DNA of 64,000 nucleotides, from NCBI GenBank assembly GCA_963971285.1, contig OZ020255.1, forward strand, positions 10,746,931-10,810,930. The letters run 5' to 3'. The stretch is from Astropecten irregularis. Taxonomy: Eukaryota; Echinodermata; Asteroidea; Paxillosida; Astropectinidae. The notes beneath the pieces were generated by a model that worked only from the letters and a program-made list of their open reading frames with translations, made no database searches and was not told the origin of the DNA. Made by a program: the position numbers and the translations under genes. Positions 13,019 through 25,200 of this stretch are shown in pieces. Numbering within the stretch: the stretch's first letter is position 1; every line of letters begins with the position of its first letter.

Positions 13019-13268
13019 AGCATTAGACCTCAGGGTCCGGCTCCGGCTCCGGCTCCGTCTTCATTTCATGAATCCACTTTAAAATATCGGGTATCAAAAT
13101 AGAGGCTTTTGGCTGTGGTTTGGAAGTAGATTCTCTGGTTTGAAAAGAAATTTACAGAGCTTACGCTTCAATGAAAAACCACAACCTAGATATTTTCAGC
13201 ATATGGATGGCAGAGCCTGAGCCTGAACCTGAGCTTGAGCCAGAGCCTGAGCCTGAGCCTGAGTCTCC
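13019..13268 (+). mobile_element. Hexamer-ended MITE, duplicate copy
   Basis: This is the tandem-duplication partner of 12516-12800. It has only three GGCTCC units at the left and about eight GAGCCT-type units (with variants) at the right, then CTCCGTTTCATATTAG. Hexamer copy number therefore changed after the duplication. Confidence 0.7.
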
Positions 13269-15308
13269 GTTTCATATTAGCCCCCTATGACTAGAGGTAT
13301 CGTGGAGTTGAAGCTTTACAACCAGTGACTGTAAAACTAAGCACGCTCAGTATGCAGGGTACCGGTACAATGTACAATGTATGTGGCTAATGGTGGTGCC
13401 CTGATGAAGATGCCAGGTACCAGGGATAAAGAAGAAAGAAAAAGGATGTCTAGAGCAGTTCATAAGAAGGACATTACTTTGGGGACAAAGAAGGTTGTTG
13501 CATCCAGGCTTCGTATCCAGGGTAGCAGGTTTTTTTTAATACCAGATCCATACCTTTAATAATCATTCCTTGCATGGAATGGCAGCCCCCCCCCCCCCCC
13601 CCAACTCCCCTCCACACATGTGCCTGTGGGAATTTGTACCCAGGTTTTCCCATCAGCTGTGGAGAGTGGCTGGCATGTAGCTTCATGGTCCCACTCACTC
13701 TGATCTGCCAGTGATAAATTGCCCAGGATTGTGGGTTAATTCCTGGGGCTGATAGTAGTGCATTGTTTACATTTCAGTTGGTTTATGATTACAAGCCAGA
13801 TTATGCTTGACTAAAGGTTAGGATTGTATTTGACAGTTAAGGAGTTTATACAAAATATTGTGTAGGCCTAAAGAGTTCATCTGAAGGAAAGAGTTTACAT
13901 GTAGGAAATGGTTTCAGGAAAAAAAAGGCTGGATATGAAGAAAATGGAAATTCTACAAACTTCCAGTCTGTAATCTGTCCAAGTAACCTTCTCTATTTAA
14001 CCTTAATTTATGGGTATTTTTGAAGGAACCTTCTAGAATCCTTAAATGCTTCACATTTTCACTATAGTCTCATAGGGCCTATTATTTGGACTTCAGCCAA
14101 GTTGGACCAGCAAGCCATGCATATAGGTCCTACATGTGTACATATAATGCTGTAGTACATGGTTACACGTGCTCAGAGTCCTCATGATAAAATCCTGCAA
14201 AGGGAATTCGGTGGATTTGTTTAAGGGTTTGGTACTTTCCGATGAGTGGAGTCTTTGGTGCTGAAGGGTTCTGAAAGCTGTTCCGTATGGTTCCACAATG
14301 AAATCCTAGTAGTAGTGTACTGCATAGGGCCTATACTACTACATTTTGCATCAGGACTGGATTTTAAGTAGTCCCCATAAAAACATGACCAGTGGCCACT
14401 AAAATTGTTTCTGGCTACAACAACAAAAATTGGGTTACAGTAATAAGGCCTACATAGCCTGGTTGCCCATTACTCTCAAGGAAACATTTGGGGTAATCCC
14501 AGTGCTGTAGACTAGATACATGTAAACTTGTCCTAAACTGGTTTGAAGTTTTGCATGGTGGAGAGACTAGAATGAAGTAAGACTTGCGGTCGCACCATGT
14601 ATAATACTCTTTCAGGAAGATGTGTGGTCCTGAAAGTGAAAAGGACCGATGAGAGTGTATTCTCAACGTTTCAACTAGTGTACTCTAGTCATCCTCAGGA
14701 GAGAGAGAGTCCTACAGTCTTGAGAGTCATCCATTGGATTAGCTGCAAATGGTTTCATCACCTGTGATCATGTGGTTTATGAAAAAAAAAAGAGTTCTTA
14801 TTGAAGCAAGGAGATTGCTTCCACGAAAACCCGCAAGAGCTTGAGTGGGCGCTTGCTGTTCCTAGTCTTTATACTGTACCTCCTTCAGCCTTGACCCATT
14901 CTCATTCCCCCATGTGGTGTGTGCCTTGCCTACAGTGTGCACATGTACAGTATACTTAGCTTGTGCTTTGTGATCTTAATACTTCTAGCAGGGTACATGC
15001 ATGTGAGCACTGTGCTTGGGCTATGCATTTCTGCAAAGCCTCACATTTGACAAAATGTTAATGTAGTTAGATTTTATGGTTTGCTGTCCCCATGTGAATA
15101 CGTGTAACTCTTTTCAGATAAGAGAGACTTGTATTTGTGATGGAAGCAAAGTTATTAACTTAGGCCATGCATCTCTTTCCAAAAGTTTCGATTTGAAGTT
15201 TTGCTAAGTTTGAAGTGCCCTTTGTTAACTATACTTGTTGGAAGGATGTTGATGGTAAATTGGTATGGGAAGATCCATAGTTAAAAGTCTCTCAAGCCAG
15301 TTTGTCCA

Positions 15309-15590
15309 GGGCCCAATTTCATGGAATCCGTTACAGCCTATTTTTGTGCTTACAAAATGTAATCTATTTCATGGAATCCGTAAGCAAGACTCTCAGTTAG
15401 CAAAGAATTTCTAGAGTAACCGTGATCATTTTCTGCTAATGCGCTGTTGTATGCATTCTGCACAAATTCCTTGCTTACCGTTACCAAAAAGGAAACTCTT
15501 CCGTGAAATACGCTAATTGTAACAAAAAAAATCCTGCTGCCGTAAGCGAAGAATTTTTGCTAACGGTAACGGATTCCATGAAATTGGTCT
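15309..15590. mobile_element. Palindromic MITE, ends GGGCCCAATTTCATGG
   Basis: The left end GGGCCCAATTTCATGGAATC (with CGTTACAG following) is mirrored by CGGTAACGGATTCCATGAAATTGG at the right. Internal halves are also partly complementary (GTAAGCAAGACTC against GCTTACCGTTACC). No coding capacity. Confidence 0.75.
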
Positions 15591-16842
15591 CTGGCCCTCT
15601 CCAGGGAAGCATTACCCAGAATACACAGAAAGTATGAGTCAAGACTCTAGGCTTATCTTCGCAGAACAATTATTTACTTGGTTTATCATATCCATATGTA
15701 AAACCTTACTATGTATAGGAGTAAGTAGGACCCTACTTCATTGTGTCCCCAATATGCAAATCATTTTAACATTATCCATCCAAACTGCTCATGCAGACGT
15801 GTCATTTTTCCAGGAACAGTTACTTCAAAATAAAAAAGGTTTGAAAACATTTTAGGTGCCCTAATTAAGTACGTACTGTACTGTATGCCAATGATTTGTC
15901 TACGGTGTGTCATCTAGGGCCTGTAGTCTAAAATAGGCTAAACGAAAAACATTTGTAAACGTTTTAAGTTTTGACGAGTACTCATGGTAGCCATTTGCCT
16001 GTCTAATCTGTCTAACTGGTCCATACGTCCCAATGACCCAAACCCATAGTCAATCCCATACTAGTATATTAATAATGTACCCCTCTTTACTATTGAGTCA
16101 CGGTGAACAAAATAATTCTTATACATTCATATCTGAGGAAATGTGTTTTAAGAAAATTGAAAATTCCCCCTCCCCCTTTGGTAAAGATGTTGCAGTGTAT
16201 AAAGATGATAAGGAATATAACAAATCCAATCCCAGATTGCTGTAGATTCCGAATCATTATATACATGTAAAATGGAATTGAAAGCAGTAGCACTATCCCC
16301 TGGATCACCCTCAACCTCAACCCCCCCCCCCCCCCAAACCAGTCTTTCATCACCAGCAGAGGTTTGCTCCAAATCACTTGCATGCTGACTGTGGACGACC
16401 CCCCCCCCCCCCCCCCTCTAGTACTAGTAAAATACACTAGCTTTCTGCATAGGGACATAAGACTCAAGTGCAATTTATTTGGGCAATATTCCCCCTCAAT
16501 GTGCGAACTGATTGACTGTCTATATAGAGTCACGCACCCCTTGTTCCTCAATATGGACCCATTATAGCAACAAGTGAAATCTATTAGTTAGGAATGTCTA
16601 CAATTTGTAAAGAACAGGGACAGTTATTCATCAGGTTTTTTTTTTTTCCTTTAAATGAATGAATGATGTCTTTGAAAAAGAAAGAAATCGAGCCAAAAAT
16701 AGACCATTCCAATGAACTACCAATGAATAAATCACAATGAAGTTATTAATCTGCAGAGCGTAGATAGGAAGTTTAACATTTAAAGAAAGAAGCACAGTGT
16801 AGGCTTATATGGGCTTAGTGTATCACAATGGGGAACAGGTAT

Positions 16843-17069
16843 GGGGCCAATTTCATAGAGCTGCTCTTAAGCACCAAAATTTGCTTTTAAGCACCCAAAA
16901 CCTTGATATATAAAATCAGTATGCCAGCCATAACTCTTTGTGAATGTTATGCTCATCAAACAGTATTGTCGAATTCAAGTCAAAAGCAGTAAACATCACA
17001 TGAAAATTTGGTTGTAAATCCTGTTTGATCAAAAAAGACTTTTCATGCTTAAGCAGCTCTATGAAATGG
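16843..17069. mobile_element. GGGGCCAATTTCATAG palindromic MITE
   Basis: It begins GGGGCCAATTTCATAGAGC and the right arm ends AGCAGCTCTATGAAATGGG. The expected terminal GGCCCC has been replaced at the point where the next palindrome (17065-17208) begins, so the two elements share or overlap an end. Confidence 0.65.
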
Positions 17070-17208
17070 GAGACTTTGGAGAGTCGGTCTAGAGTCAACA
17101 GCGCAAGCGCAAACCATGCTTGCGCAATTGTGAGCATGCGCGTGTTGTATTGCGCGTGTGTGCGTGTGCGCTGTTTACTCAAGACCGACTCTCCAAAAGT
17201 CTCCTATT
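17065..17208. mobile_element. Palindromic MITE, ends AATGGGAGACTTT
   Basis: The left arm AATGGGAGACTTTGGAGAGT with CAACAGCGCAAGCGC is mirrored by GCGCTGTTTACTCAAGACCG and TCTCCAAAAGTCTCCTATT. The centre is a GCGC/TGCG-rich palindrome. Sister copies are at 37538-37621 (short) and 54693-54816. Confidence 0.75.
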
Positions 17209-18408
17209 TGCCCCTGCTGTTGCTACATGGACACCATACAAGTTACAACTCCAGCTCCAACATGGCCGAATGACCTGCACAATCAGGAGGAAAGATTTTC
17301 GCTTCCACACAAGTGAAATTCCAAATGTGAAGATGATGTTTCTGCAGTGTGGCTTAGATTTATGGGGTTTGTGGTGGTTATAACTGGTACTAAATTCATA
17401 ATAACCAGTGGAACAAAGTCGTGAAGACACAATGTTGTAAAGTGTGTGTATTATACCAGTATGTAGTCCAGAGGAATCGGGAGGGCAAGGGTGCAACTTC
17501 AGGGACATGGGGTAAATGCATTAGCCATTTGATCCTAGGATTCTGAGGCCTTTACAGCCAGCAAGGTCAGGCTTAGGACAGGTCAAGACCCCAGGCCACT
17601 GTGGTCATCACTGCAGGGGATCACCAACCCTTTGCCAATTTTTTTTTTTTTAAACAGGAACAAATTATGCCCAAAAGTCCCCCAAATAGCTGAGCAGTGT
17701 GGTTCTGTAAATTGAATTATGGGAATAAATTCCCAACTTAGTTTGAGCGGTGGGGAGAAGAAAAAAAATAAGTGAGGAAAAACTAGAGTTCAAAAAAAAA
17801 TTTGAGATGATTGCCCCTCTTTGGGGATTGGTGAACAGCCTTGACTTTCTGTTTCATTATTTATAAAAAGAATTTTGAACTTGGATTTGGGTTGCAATGT
17901 ACATTAGTACACGTATACATTTGCCAGTATTTTAAAGGAATAGACCGATTGTACGACCAATGTTTACATGCCATTATGTGACTTATAGTGGGTAACTTTT
18001 CATCTCATTTGGTGCAGAACAGCAGTGGAAACTACATGTAGCAAGGGAGACTATTAGGCCTATAGGCCCTACATCGTCCACATTCTTCAACGCTCGTTTC
18101 CAATTTCATCACTGCTCTGCCAAAATAATATGATGAAACAATACCCACTTTAAGTCACGTTATTGCATGTTGGCCTAAACATTGGTTGCAAATTTGATTG
18201 TAAAGGAACAAAAACATTGCTTAGTTGCTGCAGTCTGCAAGCAATCTGACAGCTAACTGTTTACGAAGTTCACTATGAAAGGAAACCAGTGTTTCTTTGA
18301 AAAATATCCTTGTAGGCCTACATGTACATGTACCATGTCAAAGAAATAGCATTGAATTATGTACCTACAAAATTTACACAGCCTCTGAATTTGGTTGCAA
18401 CTAAACAT

Positions 18409-18482
18409 ATTAACAATATGTTAAACATATAAAAAGAAATATATTTCTTTGTATATTTTTAACATATTGTTAATATGTTTAT
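18409..18482. repeat. AT-rich perfect hairpin
   Basis: The arms AAACATATTAACAATATGTT and AACATATTGTTAATATGTTT pair almost fully, with a second inner pairing of AAAGAAATATATTTCTTT. It lies in non-coding sequence and I see no related gene context. It may be a small foldback element. Confidence 0.7.
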
Positions 18483-20243
18483 GTGCACAAATTCTCTGTT
18501 GAATCTGTAGGCCTATAGGCCTAGGCCTACATTGTTTTTTCTGAAATTTGTTTATTTTATTTGTTTATTTGTTGATATTGATAAACATTTCTGAGGTTGG
18601 TTTTGATATCTAGGCCTACACTGTAAAGATGTGTATTTTGAAATAGGCCTATGGTTTAGAGTGTCACTCACTTCCGAAATAAAAGGAGAACGACATAAGA
18701 ACATGGCATGTCTACATAGTAGGGCCTACGTGTACAGTGAGTTGAAGTGCCTTGTGTAAAAAAAAAAGGTGGTAGGGTTGCACCCAAGTAAATAAACTCC
18801 CATAGACAACAGTCACAACTCCTATAATTCTTTAAAAATCATTTATAAATACTCAGAACTCTCACAGGTGTTCAGGTTGCACAGAAAAATGATGATGAAC
18901 ATGTCACCTTTCATTTTCTTTTCATTTTATGGTGGGTTGACCGTTGACCATTGAATTGTTGAGATACTCATCCTCAGCCGACCACCCCTAAAACAAAGGA
19001 TAGTTCACTCCCGTGAAAGAAGCCATTAAAAAAGATCTCTCTGCAAAGCAGCTTAAATACACCCACTTTCTCACCCAATTGCATAAAAAATGGTCACAAA
19101 TGGAAGCCCCCAGTCCAGACAGGATGTCTAGTGCCCTATTTCTTCAATCCCTCAATTTCAGGACTCTCAGAACTCGCTCATTTAACTTTTATTCACTAGC
19201 TCAGCGGACAGATTTTGGGTATATTTACGTGGGTGCACCTGTAGGTTGGTGCATTGGGTTTTCAGCATCCTTAGCTCAGTAGCACAACCTAGGGGCGGAT
19301 CCAGGATATTAGAAATAGGGCGCACAGGGCAACATTTGAGGGCAAATCTCCAAGAACAAATGATGCAAGGCTGATGCTTGAAGGCAATTCAAAGGAGCCC
19401 CCTTTACTTTTCAATTTCCCAGAACACAAACCGGAACAATTTGCACAACCGAAAGTATCGGTTTTTTTAGTCGAAACCCGAGAGTGTGACCATTCAGTTT
19501 TTTAATGGGATACTTGTTCAATAGAACCTGGCCACTGAGTAAATATTTGAGGAAGCCAAAGGATCTATAAACTCGCCACTCATTTTATTTGTAATGGCAA
19601 GGCCGTAAGCAAGAAACAATCATTTCTGTAATAGTCTAGACAAGGACTAAGAAGCATGGACCATGAAAAAATTAGAGTTCAGAACTCCGACTACATCTAA
19701 GGTCTGACTTAAGAAATTGATGGACCAGACCTCAGGGAACATTTCTAGGTACTGTGTGGCCTGGAATTGTGGTAGCACTTTTGTGTAATATCCCACAAAT
19801 TATTGTAATGTTTCCCATAAAAAAATAAGAAAAACAAAAGAAAATTCAACAAATGGGTTTAAGCTCTTGCTTTTGACTTATTTAAAAAAAAATGTTATTT
19901 CTCTGTGAATTGATTATGAATTATATAATCCCATAATCATTCACCAAAACACATATGAAGGACTTCGGGGGGGGGAGGCAGAAAATATGACCACGCCCCT
20001 TTTTTTTTCAATTGCATTGTGGGAAAGTAAATCTTGTTTTTTATTGCTCCTCAAATGATACCACATTTTCTCAAAAGTGATACCACAATTTGAAGCCACA
20101 TACTACCTAGCAAAGCTGTTAATGGTATAAACGTCCAATTTATGTAGTCAAACCTTAGATGTACATGTAGTGTGGGTGTTGAGCTAACACATGAATAAGA
20201 GGGTTTTCAGAGCTTTGCTCCTTGACTATAAAGTATGTTTTAA

Positions 20244-20570
20244 AGGTAGTATCATACTTTGGTAAGAAACAAAAACAGAAATTTTCACAGATTTTCGTAT
20301 ATCTTTCAGGGTATGAAGATGGTGCTGGTAGAAACCTACCGTTGTATTTATCCAGAAATTAGTAAACAACGACCAAAATTCTTTTTGATCTTTTAAAAGA
20401 TCAAAAATAAAAGAGAAAAGACTTAAGAAATGGCTGTTTTTCACGATTTTCTCAAAAAGTTGGCACCGTATTCACTGAAATTTTCACAGATGACTGTTAC
20501 TGTATCTTCCTTGATATTTTTGCCCATGAATCTGTACTTCTTTGACAAAAACCAAAGTATGATACTACCT
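20244..20570. mobile_element. TTAA-flanked MITE, complete copy
   Basis: The terminal repeats are AGGTAGTATCATACTTTGGT at the left and ACCAAAGTATGATACTACCT at the right, both flanked by TTAA (20240-20243 and 20571-20574). The interior has the family's TTTTGATCTTTTAAAAGATC palindrome and GAAATTTTCACAGATGACTG. At about 327 bp it has no coding capacity. TTAA targets are used by piggyBac-like and Kolobok transposases; which one mobilised this family is not determinable here. Confidence 0.85.
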
Positions 20571-21370
20571 TTAACTTTACAGAAATACCCAAGACACTCC
20601 TTTCACAGTTATATTTCCCATTTTTTTCCCAGACAGCTGCCAGACTCAAGGTTTTTTGTTTGGACAAAGTAATATTTCACCGTCTTTACACATGCACAAT
20701 AAATCCCCTTATTGGTCGTGATGGAAGCCTGTCACTCTGGCTAGATTTACGAGCCCCGATCTTCCCTGGTCTTATGATGGTTGTTAACTCCCTGTCACTG
20801 TAAAACACCCAACACAATTTTTTTTTTTTGATGTACACTGGGTCATTCATTTCAGGTCGGGTGTACAATTTGTGATGATGCGTCCTTGGTGCATACCTAG
20901 CTAGCTTACACCATTTATCATCCTTTTTGACGACTCTTTGAAAAGAAAAGCTTGGAGAACAGTTGTTCTTCAATTTGGGGGCAGGTTTCACAGATCTGCG
21001 GCTTAAGCACTACAATTTATCGAACATAGAAAACCACTTTCTTTGATTAAAATAGGATTATCACCAAGTTTTCATGTGATATAATTTATTAATTGTACAA
21101 TGGTATCGGCTGCTTTTAAGTACTTGTATTCATTTCAGAGTTTGGCTGGCCTCCTGGTTTTGTTTAGCAATCTTTTTGTGCTTATTTATATTTTTGGTGC
21201 TGATACAGCTCTTTTGAAACCAAGAACTGAAGTAAAATGTATCTCTGGACCTTTCTTGAAAATTCCTGTAGAGTTTTTTATGTGACTTTTCGTGTGTTAT
21301 CCCTTTAAAGATTGCCTAATTTGGCAGGAAATTTGTGGTTTCCTATGTTAACAGAACCATCTGTGGTACT

Positions 21371-21625
21371 GGGACCAATTTCATTGAGCTGTTAGTGTTA
21401 AGCACAAAAACAAATTGCTCAGCACAAAATTGTCTCGCCCAATAAAACAAACCTCCATTAAAGATTCCATTTGATATTCATGGTCAGTGAACAACAGCAA
21501 AGGACAATCACAAGTGATAGGCTACATGACGGTACGACACATGGATATTTGGTTGTTAGTCCTGTTTTTAAATTTCACAGTTAGCAAATTGTTGTGCTAT
21601 TAAGCAGGGCCGTGAAATTGGCCCC
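21371..21625. mobile_element. GGGACCAATTTCA palindromic MITE
   Basis: It starts GGGACCAATTTCATTGAGC and ends CGTGAAATTGGCCCC. The interior matches 11007-11266 and 53858-54158 in the blocks AAATTGCTCAGCAC, CCATTTGATATTCATGGTCA and GACAATCACAAGTGATAG. Confidence 0.8.
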
Positions 21626-21912
21626 AGGTCATACATGATAATGTAATGATGAAGGTGTATATTATTAATATTACAACCACTTGGGACAGTACCTTAGAAA
21701 GACTTTCCCATATGGTCGTGGCGTTGTGCACAAACTTCCACATTTAGACGCTAACGTGTCTCCCTAATACCCCATTTGTAATTATTTAGTTTTGAATGAT
21801 TTCTAGTTGTGTGGTAAAGATTCTCATCTTTTTTTCACTATCTCCGACCACCCCTCCAACCCCCCCTGGCTCCGACCACTTTCTCCCCTTGACTATTCTT
21901 TCCATGCAACAG

Positions 21913-22201
21913 AATGATGTAGCTGGCTGTCCACTGACAAGACCCACTTCATCCAGCCCCCAATTATCAACCAAGCAAAAAGGTCATCAACCTGAAGGTC
22001 AAATGTCACACGTCTCCATGGAGGTGACCCATGGAGGCAGCCATCTACACAACGGCGGCCTCCCGGGCTATTCCCATCACGGCCACCACCACCATCACCA
22101 CCACCACGCCGGCGTAATGGCCCACATGGGCCTAGGGTCAGGCACAACGGCAGCGGGGGCGGGCGATGGGGCGATGCAGCACTCGCCATGTTCACCAGCA
22201 G
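21913..22201 (+). CDS. GRB-family exon with start codon (c1)
   Basis: The acceptor TGCAACAG|AATGATG and the donor CCAGCAG|GTGAGC bound this exon. The first ATG in the reading frame after the acceptor is at 22003 (MSHVSMEV), and a second, better-context ATG follows at 22018. Upstream in the exon the out-of-frame triplets ATG ATG TAG form a minimal upstream ORF. The residues are low complexity: a run of eight His interrupted by Gly (about 22068-22112), then Gly/Ala-rich. If there is no splice at 21912, ATG 21904 would be an alternative start. It ends with one base of a split codon (phase 1). Confidence 0.7.
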
Positions 22202-25200
22202 GTGAGCATGTGGCCATTTTTAAAGGCTGCAGGCTGTCATGTAAGAATTATTTTGTTTTCTGTTACGCGTCTTTCTGCATTTGGCTTTTAGTGTGTGTGT
22301 GTGTAGCAACATAGCTGCTTGTCTTGCCTTGCCCATTGTTGTCTTTATATGAAGTGCCTGGCTGCCTGAAGCTTGCATGTTTTACTCATAAAATCAAATC
22401 ATTGCTTGTTATAGATGGAGTAGAACTAGTTATATTAGAAGGCCTTGGTGTAGGTAGTAGTAAAAAGTAGAAGTAGTAATGGTAGTGATATTTAAAGGTG
22501 ATATCATACTTTGGTTTTTGTCAAAGAATGCAGATTTGTGGGCAGAAATATAAAAGGAAGATACAGTAACAGTCATCTGTGAAATTTTCAATCCCACACA
22601 GCGTCCACTTGTCTAAAAAACACCCATAGTATTTTTAAAGTCTTCATCGTTATTTATCTGTAAGAGATCAAAATTGTTTTTGGCCATTTGTTTTACTCTG
22701 GATAAATACAGCATTTCAGGCAGAAACATTTTAACGGTATGTTTCTACCCTCACCATCTTTATACCCTGTAAGTTACAGGTAAATCTGTGAAGATTTCTG
22801 TTTCAGTATGCTACCAAAGTTTGATAGTACCTTTAAGGATCTTTACAGAACCCTGCATCTACTTTTAGCAGATTTATAAAAAGTAGTTCAGCCGAAACTA
22901 ATGTCATATTTTGTTAGTTAATAATGCTTTTGACATAAATATGAATTCCCATTGAATTAGCATTACTATGAGGAACGTGCAGGTAGGTTGCAAGATTCTT
23001 CTCAAAGAATTAGTTTCCCCCTTATTTTGGTGGATCTGTGCCAAAATCTAAAAGATTTCAGTTCAGAAGTCGCTTTCAGAATTGCTGCCAGTGCCTGGGT
23101 TGGTACTAAACGTTTGCGGTTGGTCTTTAGCATGGTGGATAACTTGGCGTGAAAGTGTTGGTTTTTTAAGGGATTATTTGAATTTAACTCTTGGGAAACA
23201 GTTGCATTCCCTGTAATGTCATGCCTTAGACAAATCTCACCAGACCATAAGGGGGCCACCATATCTGGGGACTAGCACATTGACTGGTAGTGGGCATGTT
23301 CACATGAGTTGTTAACTTCGCGGCTAACTTCGCTGCTAAAATATCACAGCGAGAGTTCGGTTGGGAAAGCAACTTTAGCTAAAATTCACAGAGTGTTCAC
23401 AATTGTGTTAACGACTGCTAACTGTACAATCAGTGTGTGCAGAGGTCAAATAAACATCGAGCGGAAGTCATGTTTTCTCTCGCATTTAAGTTGCGTTCAT
23501 GTGGCAATTAACAGTAAGCAGCGCTGCTAAAGTATCAGATTTCACTGTTAAGTCAGAGGAAGCGAAGTTAACACTGGTCACAAATTTCTGCTGTTTACTT
23601 TCGGACTGAGCAGCGAAGTTAGCTCAGATTGCGTTCCAACGGCCACAAATGTTCACTACTAAGTTAGCAGCAAAGTTAGCAGCAAAGTTAGCAGCTCGTG
23701 TGAACATACCCAATGAGTGGAAACTCTTGTCAAATACTGGGACAGATTGTATTCCCTTGCCTAGACTGGGATAGACTAAAGGTGTAGGCCTATACCTACC
23801 ATGTGCCTAGCCCCCTCCAGGTTTCTTCATCCTTGAATGTCTGGTTTGATTAGTCTACAGTATGCATGGGCCTGTATATCTAGGAAATGCATAATTGCAG
23901 CCGTTAAAGGTAGTATCATACTTTGGTAGCATACCACAACAGAAATCTTCACAGATTTACGTATAACATATATGGTATAAAGATGGTGCTGTATTTATCA
24001 AGAAAAGAGTAAAACCAGTATTAAATAAAAGAGAAAAGACTTAAGAAATACCTTGGCAATTTTCACTGTTTTCTCAAAAAGTGGGCACCGTATGGGACTG
24101 AAATTTTCACAGATGACTTTTACTGTATCGTCCTTGATATTTTTACCCATGAATCTGCATTTCTTTGACAAAAACAAAAGTATGATACTTTCTTTAACCA
24201 TATTATTGCCATGCCATGTATTCAACTGACAATTTGTTAAAAATGGTAGCAGGGTAGCTAAAACTTGACTAACATAAACTACTTTAATTCAGATGAAATT
24301 AAATATTCAAAATTTGCTTGTCGTTTCCACTAAAAAGCTTGAAATTTCACAGAGATTGTTTGCTATGGTTCCCTTAAAGGTATAATACATGATTGTTAAA
24401 GGTCACAGAACAACACTCACACTTTGTCTGATCCAGCATGTACATGGAATGATAAACCTGTGGAAATTTAAGCTCAATCGGACATCTGAGTCACCAGAAA
24501 AAAGCGAAAAACCGACTCAATTTTTTGTATAAAACAATGGTTTGATCTTACCCCGAGATCAAAACTGTTTTCAGTCTTTGTTTCTTTGAAATATTGACTG
24601 GAGTGGGATTGAAACGTGCAACCCGAAATGAGAATGAATTGAGAAAAAGATATATGAATTGTTGCACGATCTTGCAAATTGGTCTTGTTTTCTTACGTTG
24701 CAGACGATGTCGATCTCGATGCCCTAATAAATGACATGAACACTTTCCCCGCCTATAATGAAGAGCGCCCCCTACTGGAGAGCATGGAGAACCTGACGCA
24801 CCTCCAAGACAGCAGCAGCAGCTGCGAGTGCAGCAGCAAGCGCAGCGGCCATGGGATGCTGCACGTGGGCCGCATCATCCCCAAACCCAAGTTGGACTGG
24901 GCGTGGCGGAGCAAGTCCACCACGGAGACGCCGGTCAACGAGCATGCCAAGCTGAAGCTCAGCACGTCGCTGCCGGAGAGGGGCGAGCGCAAGAAGCCAG
25001 TGGGCCGGGACGCCGAGGTGCCGAATCCATTCCCGGGATTGGAGACTGCGGGGATCGGCTCAGCAGTGGTTAGTACAGGCCAAGAGCAGCCAGGTTTCAT
25101 TATTCTGTTGAATAGTCACCCATTGAATAGTCACCCATTGAATAGTCACCTATTGAATAGTCACCTATTGAATAGCTGTCTATTGAATAGGCACTTTGCC

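Larger units (their letters stand above)
12160..13270 (+). repeat. Tandem duplication of a 470-640 bp unit
   Basis: The segment beginning TTTGACCTACATGCTTGATT (about 12160) recurs from about 12800. Both copies then carry GCAGCGGCGGCC, GTGGTTTCATCTCAATACTA, a GGCTCC hexamer run and a GAGCCT hexamer run. The second copy lacks the approximately 150-bp segment found at 12195-12320. That segment has an inverted relative at about 35950-36090. Confidence 0.85.
5226..21912. other. No gene seen; MITE- and duplication-rich sequence
   Basis: No supported exon lies in this 16.7 kb. The content I can resolve is listed separately: inverted-repeat elements at 6158, 10072, 11007, 15309, 16843, 17065, 20244 and 21371, tandem duplications at 8132 and 12160, hexamer-repeat elements at 12516 and 13019, and a palindrome at 18409. 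Long C runs occur at 13588-13602, 16320-16335 and 16400-16416. It may be a long first intron of the GRB-family gene. Confidence 0.5.

Noticed and set aside
16090-16567. Gly- or Pro-rich frames at 16.1-16.6 kb
   Set aside because: They arise from two G/C homopolymer runs and have no other support.
19013-19282. An 89-codon frame (KKDLSAKQLKYTHFLTQLH..)
   Set aside because: No domain, no splice context and no resemblance to a known family; probably chance.
21796-21912. ATG at 21796 or 21904 as the GRB start codon
   Set aside because: The stretch has a pyrimidine-rich tract and an AG typical of a 3' splice site, and the translated segment has no family character. I prefer 22003, with the uncertainty stated.
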